The notes under the pieces are model-generated. The model made no database searches. It was not told the DNA's origin and saw only the letters and a list, made by a program, of their open reading frames with translations. From the NCBI GenBank assembly GCA_020850325.1, contig JADZEW010000016.1, positions 186,001-250,000 of the forward strand: a stretch of 64,000 nucleotides of DNA, given 5' to 3'. This stretch comes from Methanoregulaceae archaeon. Its GTDB lineage: Bacteria; Armatimonadota; Fimbriimonadia; Fimbriimonadales; Fimbriimonadaceae. A program made the translations under genes and the position numbers. Shown piece after piece: positions 35,691 through 45,039 of this stretch. The stretch's first letter is position 1; every line of letters begins with the position of its first letter.

Positions 35691-36976
35691 GCGGTCACCG
35701 CCGCGAGCGCTTGGTCGAGGTCCGCCAGCAGGTCATCGAGCGTCTCAATCCCCACCGACAGGCGGATGAGGCTCGCGCTGATCCCACCCGCCGCCAGCTC
35801 GGTGTCGGTGAGCTGCTGGTGAGTGGTAGTCGCGGGCTGAATGACCAGCGACTTGGCATCGCCGACGTTGGCGAGATGCGAGAACAGCTGGAGCGACTCG
35901 ATGAATTGCTTGCCCGCCGCGCGGCCATCGTTGCCCTTCAACTCAAACGAGAGGATCGCGCCCGCTCCCTTGGGCAGATACTTCTGGGCCCGTGCATAGT
36001 GGGGGTGGCTCGGCAACCCCGCGTAGTGCACTTTGGTGACTTTTGGGTGCTGCTCGAGGAACTCGGCCACCCCAACAGCGTTAGTGACGTGCCGCTCCAT
36101 CCTCAGCGAGAGCGTCTCGATGCCCTGCAGCAGGAGGAACGAGTTCATCGGCGCGATGCATGCCCCGGTGTCGCGCACCGTCTCCGCACGCAGCTTGACG
36201 AGGAAGCCGTAGTGCCCGAAGGTGTCGAAAAACCGCAGTCCGTGGTACGAAGGCGACGGATCGGCAATCGTGGGGAAGTGGCCAAAGTCGAACTCGCCGG
36301 AGTCGACGACGATACCGCCGATGCTCGTGCCGTGCCCACCGAGATACTTCGTTGCCGAGTGGATGATGAGGGTAGCTCCCCATTCGATCGGTCGGCAGAG
36401 ATACGGCGAGGCGAAGGTGTTGTCGACCACGAGGGGAATCTTTGCGTCGTTGGCGATTTGGGCCAAGGCCTCGAGGTCGGCGATCGCGTTCGTGGGGTTG
36501 CCGATGATCTCGACGAAGAGCATCCGGGTGGTCGGTCGGATTGCTGCCGCCCACGCATCGTTGTCATCAGGCGAAACAAAGGTGACCTCGATCGCAAGCT
36601 TCTTGAGCGTGTGCGTGAGCATGGTCAGCGTTCCGCCGTAGAGCTGGGTCGAGGCGACGATGTGATCACCCGGGGAGCATAGGGTGAGGATCACGCCAAA
36701 CTCGGCGGCCATGCCGCTGGCCACCGCAACCGCCCCCGTGCCACCTTCCAGGGAAGCGACCCGCTCTTCGAGGACGGCGGTCGTCGGGTTGCTGATTCGG
36801 GAGTAGATGTTGCCGTACTCCTTGAGTTCGAAGAGGCTTGCGGCTTCTTCGGCGGAACCGAACACGTAGCTCGTGGTCTGGAAGATGGGTACCGCGCGGG
36901 AGCCGACGTAGGGGTCGGGAATCTGCCCCGCGTGGAGCATTCGGGTCTCGAAACCGTAATCGCGATTGCTCGACAT
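35687..36976 (-). CDS. metY: O-acetylhomoserine sulfhydrylase / Cys-Met PLP enzyme
   Basis: This PLP enzyme of the Cys/Met metabolism family makes homocysteine from O-acetylhomoserine and sulfide. The 429-residue length, with the start FETRMLHAGQIPDPYVGSRA and the insertion typical of MetY, favours MetY over cystathionine gamma-synthase (about 390). The PLP lysine is in HSATKYLGGHGTSIGG, with other cofactor contacts in VVDNTFASPYLC and SGMAAEFGVIL. ATG 36976 (MSSNRDYGFETRML) has GGAG about 5-8 nt upstream; a start at 37024 is in the same frame but overlaps the divergent regulator. It is co-translated with a CoA-binding protein. Confidence 0.92.
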   Translation of the reverse strand: MSSNRDYGFETRMLHAGQIPDPYVGSRAVPIFQTTSYVFGSAEEAASLFELKEYGNIYSRISNPTTAVLEERVASLEGGTGAVAVASGMAAEFGVILTLCSPGDHIVASTQLYGGTLTMLTHTLKKLAIEVTFVSPDDNDAWAAAIRPTTRMLFVEIIGNPTNAIADLEALAQIANDAKIPLVVDNTFASPYLCRPIEWGATLIIHSATKYLGGHGTSIGGIVVDSGEFDFGHFPTIADPSPSYHGLRFFDTFGHYGFLVKLRAETVRDTGACIAPMNSFLLLQGIETLSLRMERHVTNAVGVAEFLEQHPKVTKVHYAGLPSHPHYARAQKYLPKGAGAILSFELKGNDGRAAGKQFIESLQLFSHLANVGDAKSLVIQPATTTHQQLTDTELAAGGISASLIRLSVGIETLDDLLADLDQALAAVTA

Positions 36977-37016
36977 CGTATCTCCATTGTGACGCGTGAG
37001 CGCCTCATACTGAGCT

Positions 37017-37790
37017 ATGCCCACCGCTTCGATGCACTACCGCGAGATTCCCCCCAGCCCGGCGGCGGCGACCGCTGTCGCGAGCTTCTGGGAGTTCGTC
37101 GTGTCGGATTCTGTTGAGGCTTCGCCTTTGCACCGAATCCCCGTTGATGGGTGCGTGTCCTTGGCTGTCTGCAGACCGACTCATGGCCCCTCGCGGGTGG
37201 TTTACGTTGGACCTCGATGCGAGGCCCTTGAAGTTCCGGTATCCGCGGGTGATCACTTCTTCGGAGTTCGGTTCTTGCCCGGATGCAGCCACGCCGCAAT
37301 TGGCATCTCAGGTCTCGAGTGGCGCGACCAGGCGGGCCTGTTCGTTCACCCCCTCGCGACGCAGTTCCTTGAGTCGTTGCAGGGTGTCGATTCCCTCGAG
37401 CAAGCCGTACCCGCGATCGAGAAGCATCTGCAATCCGGAGAACCGTGTCGCTTCGTCCAAAGGGCGGTCTCCACCATCGTTTCCGCCCGCGGATCGGTGC
37501 TCATCTCTGATATTGCGACCTCATTGAACATCAGCGAGCGGCACCTCTTGCGCCGCTTTCGTGAAGACGTCGGGTTGAGCCCCAAGCAGTTCGCTCGAAT
37601 CTGTCGGGCACGGGCTGCGGCGGTCGATGCGTTGCATGGCGAGCAGACCTGGGGCGAGATCGCGGCCGAGCGTGGCTATGCCGATCAGGCTCATCTCTCC
37701 AATGAGTTCACTCAGCTCTTTGGGCTTTCCCCGAGCGAGTTCGAGGTGCGCGTGCTGTCCGACATCGAGCACGGCACTCTTCAGCATTAG
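37017..37790 (+). CDS. AraC-family transcriptional regulator
   Basis: The 257-residue protein has an N-terminal sensing domain of the DUF6597 type (HYREIPPSPAAATAVASFW, with HRIPVDGCVSLAV) and a C-terminal AraC double helix-turn-helix (about 155-250: ISDIATSLNISERHLLRRFREDVG in part, then WGEIAAERGYADQAHLSNEF and the closing LFGLSPSEF). CATACT lies 5 nt before the ATG, a leaderless pattern. Its target and effector are not known; the divergent neighbour is metY, 40 nt away, which makes metY or the gene downstream a natural first guess. Confidence 0.9.
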   Translation: MPTASMHYREIPPSPAAATAVASFWEFVVSDSVEASPLHRIPVDGCVSLAVCRPTHGPSRVVYVGPRCEALEVPVSAGDHFFGVRFLPGCSHAAIGISGLEWRDQAGLFVHPLATQFLESLQGVDSLEQAVPAIEKHLQSGEPCRFVQRAVSTIVSARGSVLISDIATSLNISERHLLRRFREDVGLSPKQFARICRARAAAVDALHGEQTWGEIAAERGYADQAHLSNEFTQLFGLSPSEFEVRVLSDIEHGTLQH

Positions 37791-37840
37791 ATGTCGGAAA
37801 TCTCCAAGATATAACGAAAATTGTGCGTTATGATGGAGAC

Positions 37841-38341
37841 ATGACCTCTTTGCTCCTGTTCGTCGCCCTCGCCCAGCAACCCGCCCCGCCCGATAAGCCC
37901 GCGATCCTCGCTGCGATGAAGGAAGTCAGCTTCCTGGTCGGTGAATGGGAAGGCGAAGGATGGAAGATGATCGCCGGGAAGCGCGAGCCCAGCACCGTCT
38001 CCGAGCGTGTTCAGTGGCAGGCGGGCGGCACCGTCCTTTCGATCAACGGACACGGCAAGAACTCGCAGGGAGCGACGGTGCACGAGGCCTACGGGGTGAT
38101 GTTCTTCGACCTTAAGTCCAAGGAGTATCGCTTGCGCACGTTCCTATCCGACGGCAACACGGGCGACTTCAAGGCCGAGGCCAAAGATGGGGTCATCACC
38201 TGGCACTTGCCGTCCACGCGACCGATCCGCTACACGATCCGCCTCGACGATAAGGGGCGATGGTTCGAGGTCGGCGAGGTCAACACCAGCGGTGAGACGT
38301 GGCTCAAGTTCATGGAGATGACGCTGACGAAGAAGGGCTAA
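37841..38341 (+). CDS. Small lipocalin-like/DUF1579-like beta-barrel protein
   Basis: The 166-residue protein begins MTSLLLFVALAQQPAPPDK, a short and weak signal peptide, then reads SFLVGEWEGEGWKMIAG, HEAYGVMFFDLKSKEYRLRTF and later WLKFMEMTLTKKG. The pattern (a leading G-x-W strand, then repeated strands with aromatic residues) is that of calycin-like barrels of the DUF1579/nitrobindin type, which may hold small hydrophobic ligands. ATG 37841 lies 6 nt after TATGAT, so I chose it over an earlier in-frame ATG that overlaps the box. A possible target of the AraC regulator just upstream. Confidence 0.75.
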   Translation: MTSLLLFVALAQQPAPPDKPAILAAMKEVSFLVGEWEGEGWKMIAGKREPSTVSERVQWQAGGTVLSINGHGKNSQGATVHEAYGVMFFDLKSKEYRLRTFLSDGNTGDFKAEAKDGVITWHLPSTRPIRYTIRLDDKGRWFEVGEVNTSGETWLKFMEMTLTKKG

Positions 38342-38416
38342 GATGAGATCGGAACGCTGATTGGATCACCGGCGTTAGCTTCGAGTAGGCGTTCTCTTGC
38401 GCCAAGGTCTCCGCTC

Positions 38417-39619
38417 ATGAAGCGATTGCTCGTCCTGTTTGCCCTCGTTCCGGCCGTCGCTTGCGCGGAGCTTCGCATGGGGGAGGAGGTTCCGGTCGAG
38501 AGGCTGATCAAGAATGTCGAGGCTTCCCTCAAGTCGAAGCCGACAGACACGGATCAGCTCTTTTTACTCGCCCGACTTCACTCGATGGCTTACGCCTTGA
38601 AGGAGCCCGCCCCATCCGTCTATTTCAAGAAGTGGCAAGATTCGGCGAGCGAGTTCAGATTTGCACCATGGGTCGGCATCCAACTCAAGGTCGAGGTTGC
38701 CGAGACAATCCTCAGTCCGACGCGGCTACAGCACCTTAGGACTTCCTATCTCAACTATCAGAAAGTCGTGGCGTTGAATCCCGAGTCGAGTTTGCCGAAG
38801 TTGGGATGGGGTTGGGTGAGCGAGGAAGCGGCCAAGTATCCCGCGCAGACTGCGAGCTTTGGCGCCCCCAAGAAGCTGACTTCGGCTAACTTCACGGACC
38901 AAGCGATCAGGCTCTACCGCGAGATCGTTGCGAAGTATAGGCCGAATGCTGGTCGCCGTTGGGACTGGCCGGCTGAGGAGCCCGCATACGAAGCTGCAAG
39001 GAACCTGCAACGGCTTGTGAAGGGCGAAACGGTGTACGCGAGAATTGCTCTCATGGTTGAACGTGCGCTACTCGCCACGATCATTGCCGAGTACGAGGCC
39101 AGACCGATCGTGATCTCACCGGTCATCTTTCCCCGGATACCGACTCCGGTCACCCGGCTCGTCGATCCCGCGTGCACCTCCACCTTCGACATCGCTGCGG
39201 ACGGCATTCCACGTCAGTGGCCGTGGGTCACCCCTCAAACCGCGTTTTTGGCATGGGATCCGGCCGGGACTGGCGTCATCAAGGACGGCACGCAGCTCTT
39301 TGGAAACCGCACGTTCAACATGTTCTTCCGGGACGGCTACGCTGCCCTCGCTTCACTCGACAACAACCACGACGGGTGGCTGACTGGGATCGAAATCAGG
39401 GGGATCGTCGTGTGGAATGACCGAAACCAGAACGGCGTCTCGGATCGGGGCGAGGTTCTACCCGCCGAGCGCTTGGGAGTCACTGCGATTCGAACCAAGA
39501 GCAATGGCTCTGCCGGCGGCATGCTCGCCGCTTCGACCGGGATTCGGTTCCTATCCGGGCAAACCGTCCCCACATACGACTGGCTTCCGACCTCGAAGAC
39601 CGGCGCCTTGCAGCGCTAG
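38417..39619 (+). CDS. Secreted protein with TPR-like region and EF-hand-like Ca-binding tail
   Basis: The 400-residue protein has a signal peptide (MKRLLVLFALVPAVACA). Residues 25-240 are mainly helical and look like an irregular TPR array (for example LFLLARLHSMAYALKE, YLNYQKVVALNPES). The C-terminal part has two calcium-type loops: DNNHDGWLTGIE and DRNQNGVSDRGEV, the pattern seen in the dockerin/EF-hand-like segments of secreted bacterial proteins. The Cys at the end of the signal could be a lipobox (AVAC, then AELR), so it might be a lipoprotein. Its stop interlocks with the stop of the convergent cupin gene (CTAG). The function is unknown. Confidence 0.7.
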   Translation: MKRLLVLFALVPAVACAELRMGEEVPVERLIKNVEASLKSKPTDTDQLFLLARLHSMAYALKEPAPSVYFKKWQDSASEFRFAPWVGIQLKVEVAETILSPTRLQHLRTSYLNYQKVVALNPESSLPKLGWGWVSEEAAKYPAQTASFGAPKKLTSANFTDQAIRLYREIVAKYRPNAGRRWDWPAEEPAYEAARNLQRLVKGETVYARIALMVERALLATIIAEYEARPIVISPVIFPRIPTPVTRLVDPACTSTFDIAADGIPRQWPWVTPQTAFLAWDPAGTGVIKDGTQLFGNRTFNMFFRDGYAALASLDNNHDGWLTGIEIRGIVVWNDRNQNGVSDRGEVLPAERLGVTAIRTKSNGSAGGMLAASTGIRFLSGQTVPTYDWLPTSKTGALQR

Positions 39620-40056
39620 CGCCGCACGAACTCGGCGGCCGCCTGTACGAACTCGGCGACCTGCGCATCATCGGGTCGCTGGGGACGATCTCGCTCGGCG
39701 GAAACCACGCACAGGAACCCGAGCGGCACTTCGCCCGTTGCCCGAAACTGGTGCCACGTCATCGGCGGAATGTGCACCATGTCGAACATGCCGATCGGCG
39801 AAACGGTGTCCCCGACGAGCACTTCGCCGCCCCCGCGGATGACCATCACCGCATGCTGGTGATCGTGGCGCTCCAATGTTGAATGTCCGCCCGCGCCAAC
39901 CTCGAAGTAGCGAAACTCGACGGGCAGATTTCCCTCGCCCTTCCACAGCGTCTGGCGGGTCACGTTGCGGAAGTGGGTGCCCTCTTCCTTGTAAGGGTGC
40001 ACGTCCACGCCCTCCCATCGGTAATCCGTCTGATGATGTCGAACCATGCCCTTCAT
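39616..40056 (-). CDS. Cupin-domain protein
   Basis: The 146-residue protein is a single cupin: YFEVGAGGHSTLERHDHQHAVMVI has the first-motif histidines (HDHQH) and a Glu-like position, and IPPMTWHQFRATGEVPLGF has the second-motif His. These would bind one metal. The core lies at about residues 50-125. The start is placed at ATG 40056 (MKGMVRHHQTDYRWEG); the frame is open much further into the divergent queD gene, which is rejected. The substrate cannot be told. It is divergent from queD and overlaps the previous gene by 4 nt at its end. Confidence 0.85.
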   Translation of the reverse strand: MKGMVRHHQTDYRWEGVDVHPYKEEGTHFRNVTRQTLWKGEGNLPVEFRYFEVGAGGHSTLERHDHQHAVMVIRGGGEVLVGDTVSPIGMFDMVHIPPMTWHQFRATGEVPLGFLCVVSAERDRPQRPDDAQVAEFVQAAAEFVRR

Positions 40057-40083
40057 CTCTACGATGGATAGTACACTCCCGTC

Positions 40084-40551
40084 GTGTTTCGGCTCTGCAA
40101 GCGGTTCACCGTCGAAAGCGGACATATGCTCAGCAAGCACCCCGAGCGGTGCCGTTTTCCGCATGGCCACACCCGCACCATTGAGGTCGTCATCGCAGGT
40201 GAAGAACTCGACGATAACGGCATGCTGGTCGATTTTAAGGCCCTCAAACTGGCCATCGAGGACTTGATCGATCGGTACGACCACGCGATGGCGGTGAACA
40301 GTTCCGACCCGTTCCTACCCGCATTGCAGCAGCAATATGGTGATGAGGCGATTGTCGTCTTCGAAGCTCAAGAACCGACCACGGAAGCCATGGCCGAGCG
40401 GCTCTTCGTTGAGATTTCGGGCATTCTCGCCTCGGGATTCGAGGGAGCATCGAAGAGCGGCGCGGTGTATCGCATCCCAACAGGTTCTATTCGGCTGGAG
40501 AGGATTCGGGTTTGGGAGACGCCGGATTCATGGGCGGAATACGGTAGATGA
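40084..40551 (+). CDS. queD: 6-carboxytetrahydropterin synthase / PTPS family
   Basis: This enzyme converts dihydroneopterin triphosphate to 6-carboxytetrahydropterin in queuosine synthesis. The 155-residue protein has the zinc histidines in VESGHMLS and FPHGHTRTIEV, the catalytic Cys in ERCRFPHGH, and the His of DRYDHAMAVN with a catalytic Asp, then the Glu in EPTTEAMAERLF. The GTG start at 40084 is 6 nt after TACACT, so the message is likely leaderless. It overlaps the NanE-NanK fusion by 4 nt (ATGA). No other queuosine gene is nearby; a closely related sepiapterin-type PTPS cannot be excluded. Confidence 0.88.
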   Translation: MFRLCKRFTVESGHMLSKHPERCRFPHGHTRTIEVVIAGEELDDNGMLVDFKALKLAIEDLIDRYDHAMAVNSSDPFLPALQQQYGDEAIVVFEAQEPTTEAMAERLFVEISGILASGFEGASKSGAVYRIPTGSIRLERIRVWETPDSWAEYGR

Positions 40552-41978
40552 CGATTGCCGATCTACTCGTCAAGCTACGACGGACCCCACTCGTCGTATC
40601 CGTTCAGGCCTCACCCGAGTCGCCGCTCGCCTCGACCGGAGCGATCGTCGGCTTGGCTCGCGCCAGTCAAACTGCGCTTGGGTTGCCCAATCCCCTCTTC
40701 CGGCTTGAAGGCATCGACCAGATCGAAGCGGTGCGAGCAGCGACGGATTGTGAATCGATCGGTTTGATCAAGCGCGAATACGACGACTCTGAGGTTTACA
40801 TCACGCCGACGCTCGCCGAAGTCCGAGCGCTGATCGAGACGGAATGCGAAGTCATTGCTCTCGACGCGACCAAGCGCCCGCGTCCAGCTGGCTGTTCGCT
40901 GCGCGAGTTGGTCGCGGAGATTCATGGTGCAGGCGGGCTCGCGATGGGCGATCTTGACGATATCGCGTCTCTGCCAGGCGCGATCGAGGCAGGGTGCGAT
41001 CTTATCGGAACGACACTCGCCGGTTATACAAAGGCGCGCGTGAAGACGTGCGGTCCCGACCTGGAGCTTCTTCGCGAGTTCATCAAGCTTTCGCCCGTTC
41101 CCGTCATTGCCGAAGGACGATATTCGACTCCAGCTCAGGCGCAACTCGCCCTGCGCATCGGCGCCGCCGCAGTCGTCATCGGAGGCGCCATCAACGACCC
41201 CGTGAAGCAAACCCTTGCTTTCGCCAACGAGATGGGTTCGACGGTCGCACGGGTCGGCGCGGTGGACATTGGCGGTACCTGGCTCCGCTTCGGGCTTTTT
41301 GAGGACGGGCGGCTTATCGAAAGCGAACGGATTGCTCTGCCCGGCCGACGCGATGCGCGTGAGGATTGGATCCGGGAGCGCGTCGAGTTCCACCGCGTGG
41401 AGCGGCTCGGCATCTCGACCGGCGGAACCGTCGATCCTGCGACCGGCGTGGTGTGGGAAGCTAAGCCGATCATTCCCGAACACGAGGGGTGCCGGCTCTC
41501 TTCGAGCGAGTTTGGCGTGCCGACGCTGGCGTTGAACGACGGACTCGCGACGGCCTGGGGACACGCCTGCCATCCCGACTTTGCCGGTAGGCGGGTCGCC
41601 ACGCTCGCGCTTGGCACGGGCGTCGGTGTGGGATTCGTGGCGGGGCATCGTCTCGAAATGGGCGCGGGTGGGGCCTATCCGCGATTGAATGATCTCAGCC
41701 CGGTGGCGGGCAGTTCGTTCGAGGACTTGCTCGGCGGGGCCGCACTCAGCCCAGAGCCGTCAGATGATCAGATGGATCGAGCGCGGCTGGCCGCCGCCCG
41801 AGCGGTCAGGGTGCTGCACGCCCTATGGATGCCTGATGTGATCGTTCTCTCGGGCGGGGTGGGACTGCAGCCCTGGTTGGGGCTGGATGAGTTGCCCTCA
41901 GTTGTGCGCTCGCCCTATGGTGCCGACGCAGGGCTCTGGGGCGCAGCTTGGTTGGCGTGGTCGGGGCCGAGCGTATAG
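40548..41978 (+). CDS. NanE-NanK fusion: ManNAc-6-P epimerase and ROK-family kinase
   Basis: The 476-residue protein joins two enzymes. Residues 1-225 are a NanE-type TIM barrel (VSVQASPESPLAS, IGLIKREYDDSEVYITPT, VIALDATKRPRP, GCDLIGTTLAGYT, VIAEGRYSTPAQAQ, GAAAVVIGGAIN), which converts N-acetylmannosamine 6-phosphate to the glucosamine epimer. Residues 233-476 are a ROK kinase (AVDIGGTWLRFGLFEDG, LALGTGVGVGFVAG, VLSGGVGLQPWLG), which would phosphorylate ManNAc or a similar amino sugar. The zinc motif common in ROK proteins (CxCGxxGC) is missing. Fused NanE/NanK proteins are known in other bacteria. No sialate lyase or transporter gene is near, so ManNAc could come from wall or envelope recycling. 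Confidence 0.88.
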   Translation: MTIADLLVKLRRTPLVVSVQASPESPLASTGAIVGLARASQTALGLPNPLFRLEGIDQIEAVRAATDCESIGLIKREYDDSEVYITPTLAEVRALIETECEVIALDATKRPRPAGCSLRELVAEIHGAGGLAMGDLDDIASLPGAIEAGCDLIGTTLAGYTKARVKTCGPDLELLREFIKLSPVPVIAEGRYSTPAQAQLALRIGAAAVVIGGAINDPVKQTLAFANEMGSTVARVGAVDIGGTWLRFGLFEDGRLIESERIALPGRRDAREDWIRERVEFHRVERLGISTGGTVDPATGVVWEAKPIIPEHEGCRLSSSEFGVPTLALNDGLATAWGHACHPDFAGRRVATLALGTGVGVGFVAGHRLEMGAGGAYPRLNDLSPVAGSSFEDLLGGAALSPEPSDDQMDRARLAAARAVRVLHALWMPDVIVLSGGVGLQPWLGLDELPSVVRSPYGADAGLWGAAWLAWSGPSV

Positions 41979-41989
41979 AATAAGGCTGG

Positions 41990-42175
41990 ATGCGCAACCG
42001 AGGCCAACGACGCACGGATATCCTGGACACCAGCGATTGGGCTCACCGTGAGTTGGTCAAGCTCTTGCGCGAGGCCACGCCCGAGCGTCGGTTGCGGCTC
42101 ACGCTGGAGGCCATCGAGTTTGGTTGGGCGCTCGAACGTGCCAGCTTGAGTGAGCGGGAGAAGCAGGCATCTTAG
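41990..42175 (+). CDS. Small basic protein of unknown function
   Basis: A 61-residue helical protein (SDWAHRELVKLLREATPERR, LTLEAIEFGWALERASLSE) with a basic N-terminus. It starts 11 nt after the NanE-NanK stop. TAGAAT lies 8 nt upstream of the ATG and AAGG between, so it could have its own start. The regular charge pattern suggests a real short helical protein. I do not recognise a family. Confidence 0.5.
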   Translation: MRNRGQRRTDILDTSDWAHRELVKLLREATPERRLRLTLEAIEFGWALERASLSEREKQAS

Positions 42176-42228
42176 CGTCCGACGTGCCGAGCAGGCGGCG
42201 GTTTTTCGCCGTAGAATAGAACCGCGCC

Positions 42229-44286
42229 ATGCCCATCGTCACCTACGAAACCCCGTTCGCGATCAGCCGCGACTTTGAACCGAAAGGTGACCAAGCGCAA
42301 GCCATCGAGCAACTTCTCGAAGGGCTCGACGCGGGCTACCGATTCCAAACGCTTCTCGGTGCCACCGGCACCGGCAAGACGTACACGATGGCCAGCGTGA
42401 TTGCGCGCTCACAGCGGCCCGCGATGATCATCGCCCACAACAAGACCCTAGCTGCGCAGCTGTGCCAGGAGTTCCGCGCGTTCTTCCCCGACAACGCGGT
42501 CCAGTATTTCATCAGCTATTACGATTACTACCAACCCGAAGCCTACGTCCCGCAGAACGACCTATACATCGAGAAGGATTCCAGCGTCAACGAGGAGATC
42601 GAGCGGCTTCGGCACGCCGCGACCCAAACGCTTCTAGAACGGCGCGATGTGGTTGTCGTCGCCAGCGTCTCGTGCATCTACGGCTTGGGTTCGCCCACCG
42701 AGTACGCGGAAGCGGTCATCACGTTCGAGACCGGCCAGGAGTTTGACCTTGATGAGGCGCTGAAGAAGCTGACCCAGATGCAGTTCACGAGGAACGAGAT
42801 CCAACTCGACCGGGGCACGTTCCGGGTTCGCGGCGACACCCTCGAAGTCCAGCCAAAGGACGAAGAGATCGTCACCCGGGTCGAGTTCTTCGGCGATACG
42901 GTAGAGCGCATCCGCCTCGTCGACCCGCTGACCGGCGAGGTCCTCGACGAGCCCACCAAGATCTCGATCTTTCCGGCGACCCACTACGTCACGCCCTGGG
43001 AGAAACTCGACAGCGTGATCGAGCAGATCGTCGAGGAGCGTGATCGTCAGGTAGCGACTTTCGAATCGCAAGGCAAGCTGTTGGAGGCGCAACGCCTCAA
43101 GCAGCGCACCGACTTCGACATCGAGATGATGCGGGAGGTCGGCTACTGCAACGGCATCGAGAACTACTCGCGGTACTTCGATGGCCGCGAGCCGGGCGAG
43201 CCGCCGTTTACGCTCCTCGACTTCTTACCCAGCGATGCGATCGTGTTCGTGGACGAGTCGCACCAGACCCTGCCGCAGATCCGCGCCATGTTCAACGGCG
43301 ACCAGCAACGCAAATCGGTGCTGGTGGACTACGGATTCCGACTACCTTCCGCGCTCGATAACCGCCCGCTCAAGTTCGAGGAGTTTCTGAATCGAGTTCC
43401 GCAAGTGGTGTTCGTGTCGGCGACGCCCGGCCCGTTCGAGCGAGAGAATCAGAACCAGGTCGTCCAGCAGATCATCCGCCCGACCTACATCGTTGACCCC
43501 GAGGTCGATATCCGCCCGACAACGGGGCAGATCGACGACCTCATCGGCGAGATCCAGAAGCGCGTCGCGCTCGGCGAGCGAACTCTGGTCACCACGCTGA
43601 CCAAGCGGATGGCCGAGGATCTCACCGGTTACCTCCAGGACCTCAACGTCAAGGTCAACTACATCCACTCCAATGTCCACTCGCTGGAACGGCCTGAGAT
43701 TCTGCGAGACCTACGGTTGGGCGTCTATGACGTGGTCGTCGGCGTCAACCTGCTACGTGAAGGTCTCGACCTTCCCGAAGTGACCCTCGTCGCCATCCTC
43801 GATGCCGACAAGGAAGGCTTCCTGCGGTCGGATACGTCGCTTATCCAGACCATCGGCCGCGCGGCTCGAAATGTCCAAGGCAAGGTGATCCTCTACGCCG
43901 ATACGATCACCGGATCGATGCAGCGCGCGATCGAAGAGACGAATCGCCGCCGGGATGTGCAGCTTGCATACAACCGCGAACACGGCGTCGAACCTACGAC
44001 CATCGCCAAGGCCGTCCGCGAAACCGTTCGATCCTATGATGCGGTCGCTGAGGTGGTGTCGCAGTACAACGCCGAACTTGCAGATAAGGGAGAACTGCGT
44101 CTTGAGGACATCCCGATGCTGATTGGTGCTCTTGAGCAGGAGATGAAGGACCTCGCCAAGGCGATGGAGTTCGAGAAGGCTGCCCAGAAGCGAGATGAGA
44201 TCATCGACCTGCGCAAGTTGATGGGAGTTACCGACGGGAAGATTGGGGTGTCCTCACGCCGCCGCGTGCGGCGGCATCGGGTGTGA
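42229..44286 (+). CDS. uvrB: Excinuclease ABC subunit B
   Basis: UvrB is the damage-verifying helicase of nucleotide excision repair. The 685-residue protein has Walker A in [15 protein letters not shown], the beta-hairpin region [23 protein letters not shown] in part, the DESH box in [13 protein letters not shown], helicase motif VI in QTIGRAARN, and the UvrC-binding UVR coiled coil near the end ([21 protein letters not shown] in part). The starting [18 protein letters not shown] matches the family. ATG 42229 has TAGAAT 11 nt upstream and no clear ribosome binding site. The C-terminal tail is short and basic. Confidence 0.98.
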   Translation: MPIVTYETPFAISRDFEPKGDQAQAIEQLLEGLDAGYRFQTLLGATGTGKTYTMASVIARSQRPAMIIAHNKTLAAQLCQEFRAFFPDNAVQYFISYYDYYQPEAYVPQNDLYIEKDSSVNEEIERLRHAATQTLLERRDVVVVASVSCIYGLGSPTEYAEAVITFETGQEFDLDEALKKLTQMQFTRNEIQLDRGTFRVRGDTLEVQPKDEEIVTRVEFFGDTVERIRLVDPLTGEVLDEPTKISIFPATHYVTPWEKLDSVIEQIVEERDRQVATFESQGKLLEAQRLKQRTDFDIEMMREVGYCNGIENYSRYFDGREPGEPPFTLLDFLPSDAIVFVDESHQTLPQIRAMFNGDQQRKSVLVDYGFRLPSALDNRPLKFEEFLNRVPQVVFVSATPGPFERENQNQVVQQIIRPTYIVDPEVDIRPTTGQIDDLIGEIQKRVALGERTLVTTLTKRMAEDLTGYLQDLNVKVNYIHSNVHSLERPEILRDLRLGVYDVVVGVNLLREGLDLPEVTLVAILDADKEGFLRSDTSLIQTIGRAARNVQGKVILYADTITGSMQRAIEETNRRRDVQLAYNREHGVEPTTIAKAVRETVRSYDAVAEVVSQYNAELADKGELRLEDIPMLIGALEQEMKDLAKAMEFEKAAQKRDEIIDLRKLMGVTDGKIGVSSRRRVRRHRV

Positions 44287-44325
44287 GTCGCACGGGGTTG
44301 GTACGTGTTGGTTCGGTTGGCCCGG

Positions 44326-44369
44326 ACAGGAAAAATCACGAGGGCGCGCGGGGGCCGTCGTACCGCGCA
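44326..44369. repeat. Dispersed repeat family B, copy 1
   Basis: A 44-bp stretch sharing ACAGGAA, ACGAGG, GCGCGCGGGGG and CGTCGTACCGCGCA with 54052-54092 in the same order. It follows uvrB. In both copies a run of degenerate GGCTCGG/GGTTCGG units lies just upstream, so the two elements seem to travel together. No gene is seen in 44287-44460. Confidence 0.65.
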
Positions 44370-44460
44370 GTTTGCAGATCGCGCCGGGCCTCGTCCTTCT
44401 CTCCGTTCCGGACGCGAAACTTGCGCCTACTTCTTTGGGTTGCGGTTAGGAATGAGGCGA

Positions 44461-45039
44461 TCATCCCGTCCAGACTCGCATGATGACTTCGCGCCGGATC
44501 ATCAGCAATCCAAGAATCGCGAACAGGGTGTTTTCCTCGCTGAGCGGATCCTCCAACTCGACCCCGAAGAGCATCCCACGTTCGCGTTCGGAGTCGCGCC
44601 AGGCATCGTGCAACTTTAGGATGAGCCGTCCGTTGAGGTCAAGGGCACGGTTCTGGAACCCATCGCAAGGCAGCAGGCGGAATCGGTGGGGTGCGGGGTT
44701 GGTATCTTCAGGCAGCCGATGTTCGTGAAACCAAAAGGCGGCTACGGGTTTCGAAGTCCCTGCCGCAAAGAGCTCCAGCATTGGACTCGTGCGGAAGATG
44801 AAGTTGGCGGTCGGCGACTGATACATCGGCGTGAGGCGGGTGTGGAACTTGGTGGTGCCCTCGGGTCCATGAACCTCCGCCGTAGGATTGCCGATTCCTC
44901 GGATGACGCGAGCCAACTCAACACCTTCTCGCATCACCCCGGCGGAAGGGAAGAAAGAGACTGTTGTCGATCCGATCACCTCATAGGCAAACTCCGGATC
45001 GTCGGGTTCTGGGTCCGAGAATGACTTGATTACCGGCAT
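44461..45039 (-). CDS. Protein of unknown function coupled to folK
   Basis: The 192-residue soluble protein has a beta-rich middle (EFAYEVIGSTTVSFFPSAG, TANFIFRTSPMLELFAAG) and a C-terminal helix rich in hydrophobic residues (NTLFAILGLLMIRREVIMRVW in part). I do not recognise the family; a phospholipid-scramblase/tubby-like fold is one loose guess. Its ATG lies 10 nt inside the folK end, so the two are co-translated. The last helix might associate with membrane. Confidence 0.7.
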   Translation of the reverse strand: MPVIKSFSDPEPDDPEFAYEVIGSTTVSFFPSAGVMREGVELARVIRGIGNPTAEVHGPEGTTKFHTRLTPMYQSPTANFIFRTSPMLELFAAGTSKPVAAFWFHEHRLPEDTNPAPHRFRLLPCDGFQNRALDLNGRLILKLHDAWRDSERERGMLFGVELEDPLSEENTLFAILGLLMIRREVIMRVWTG

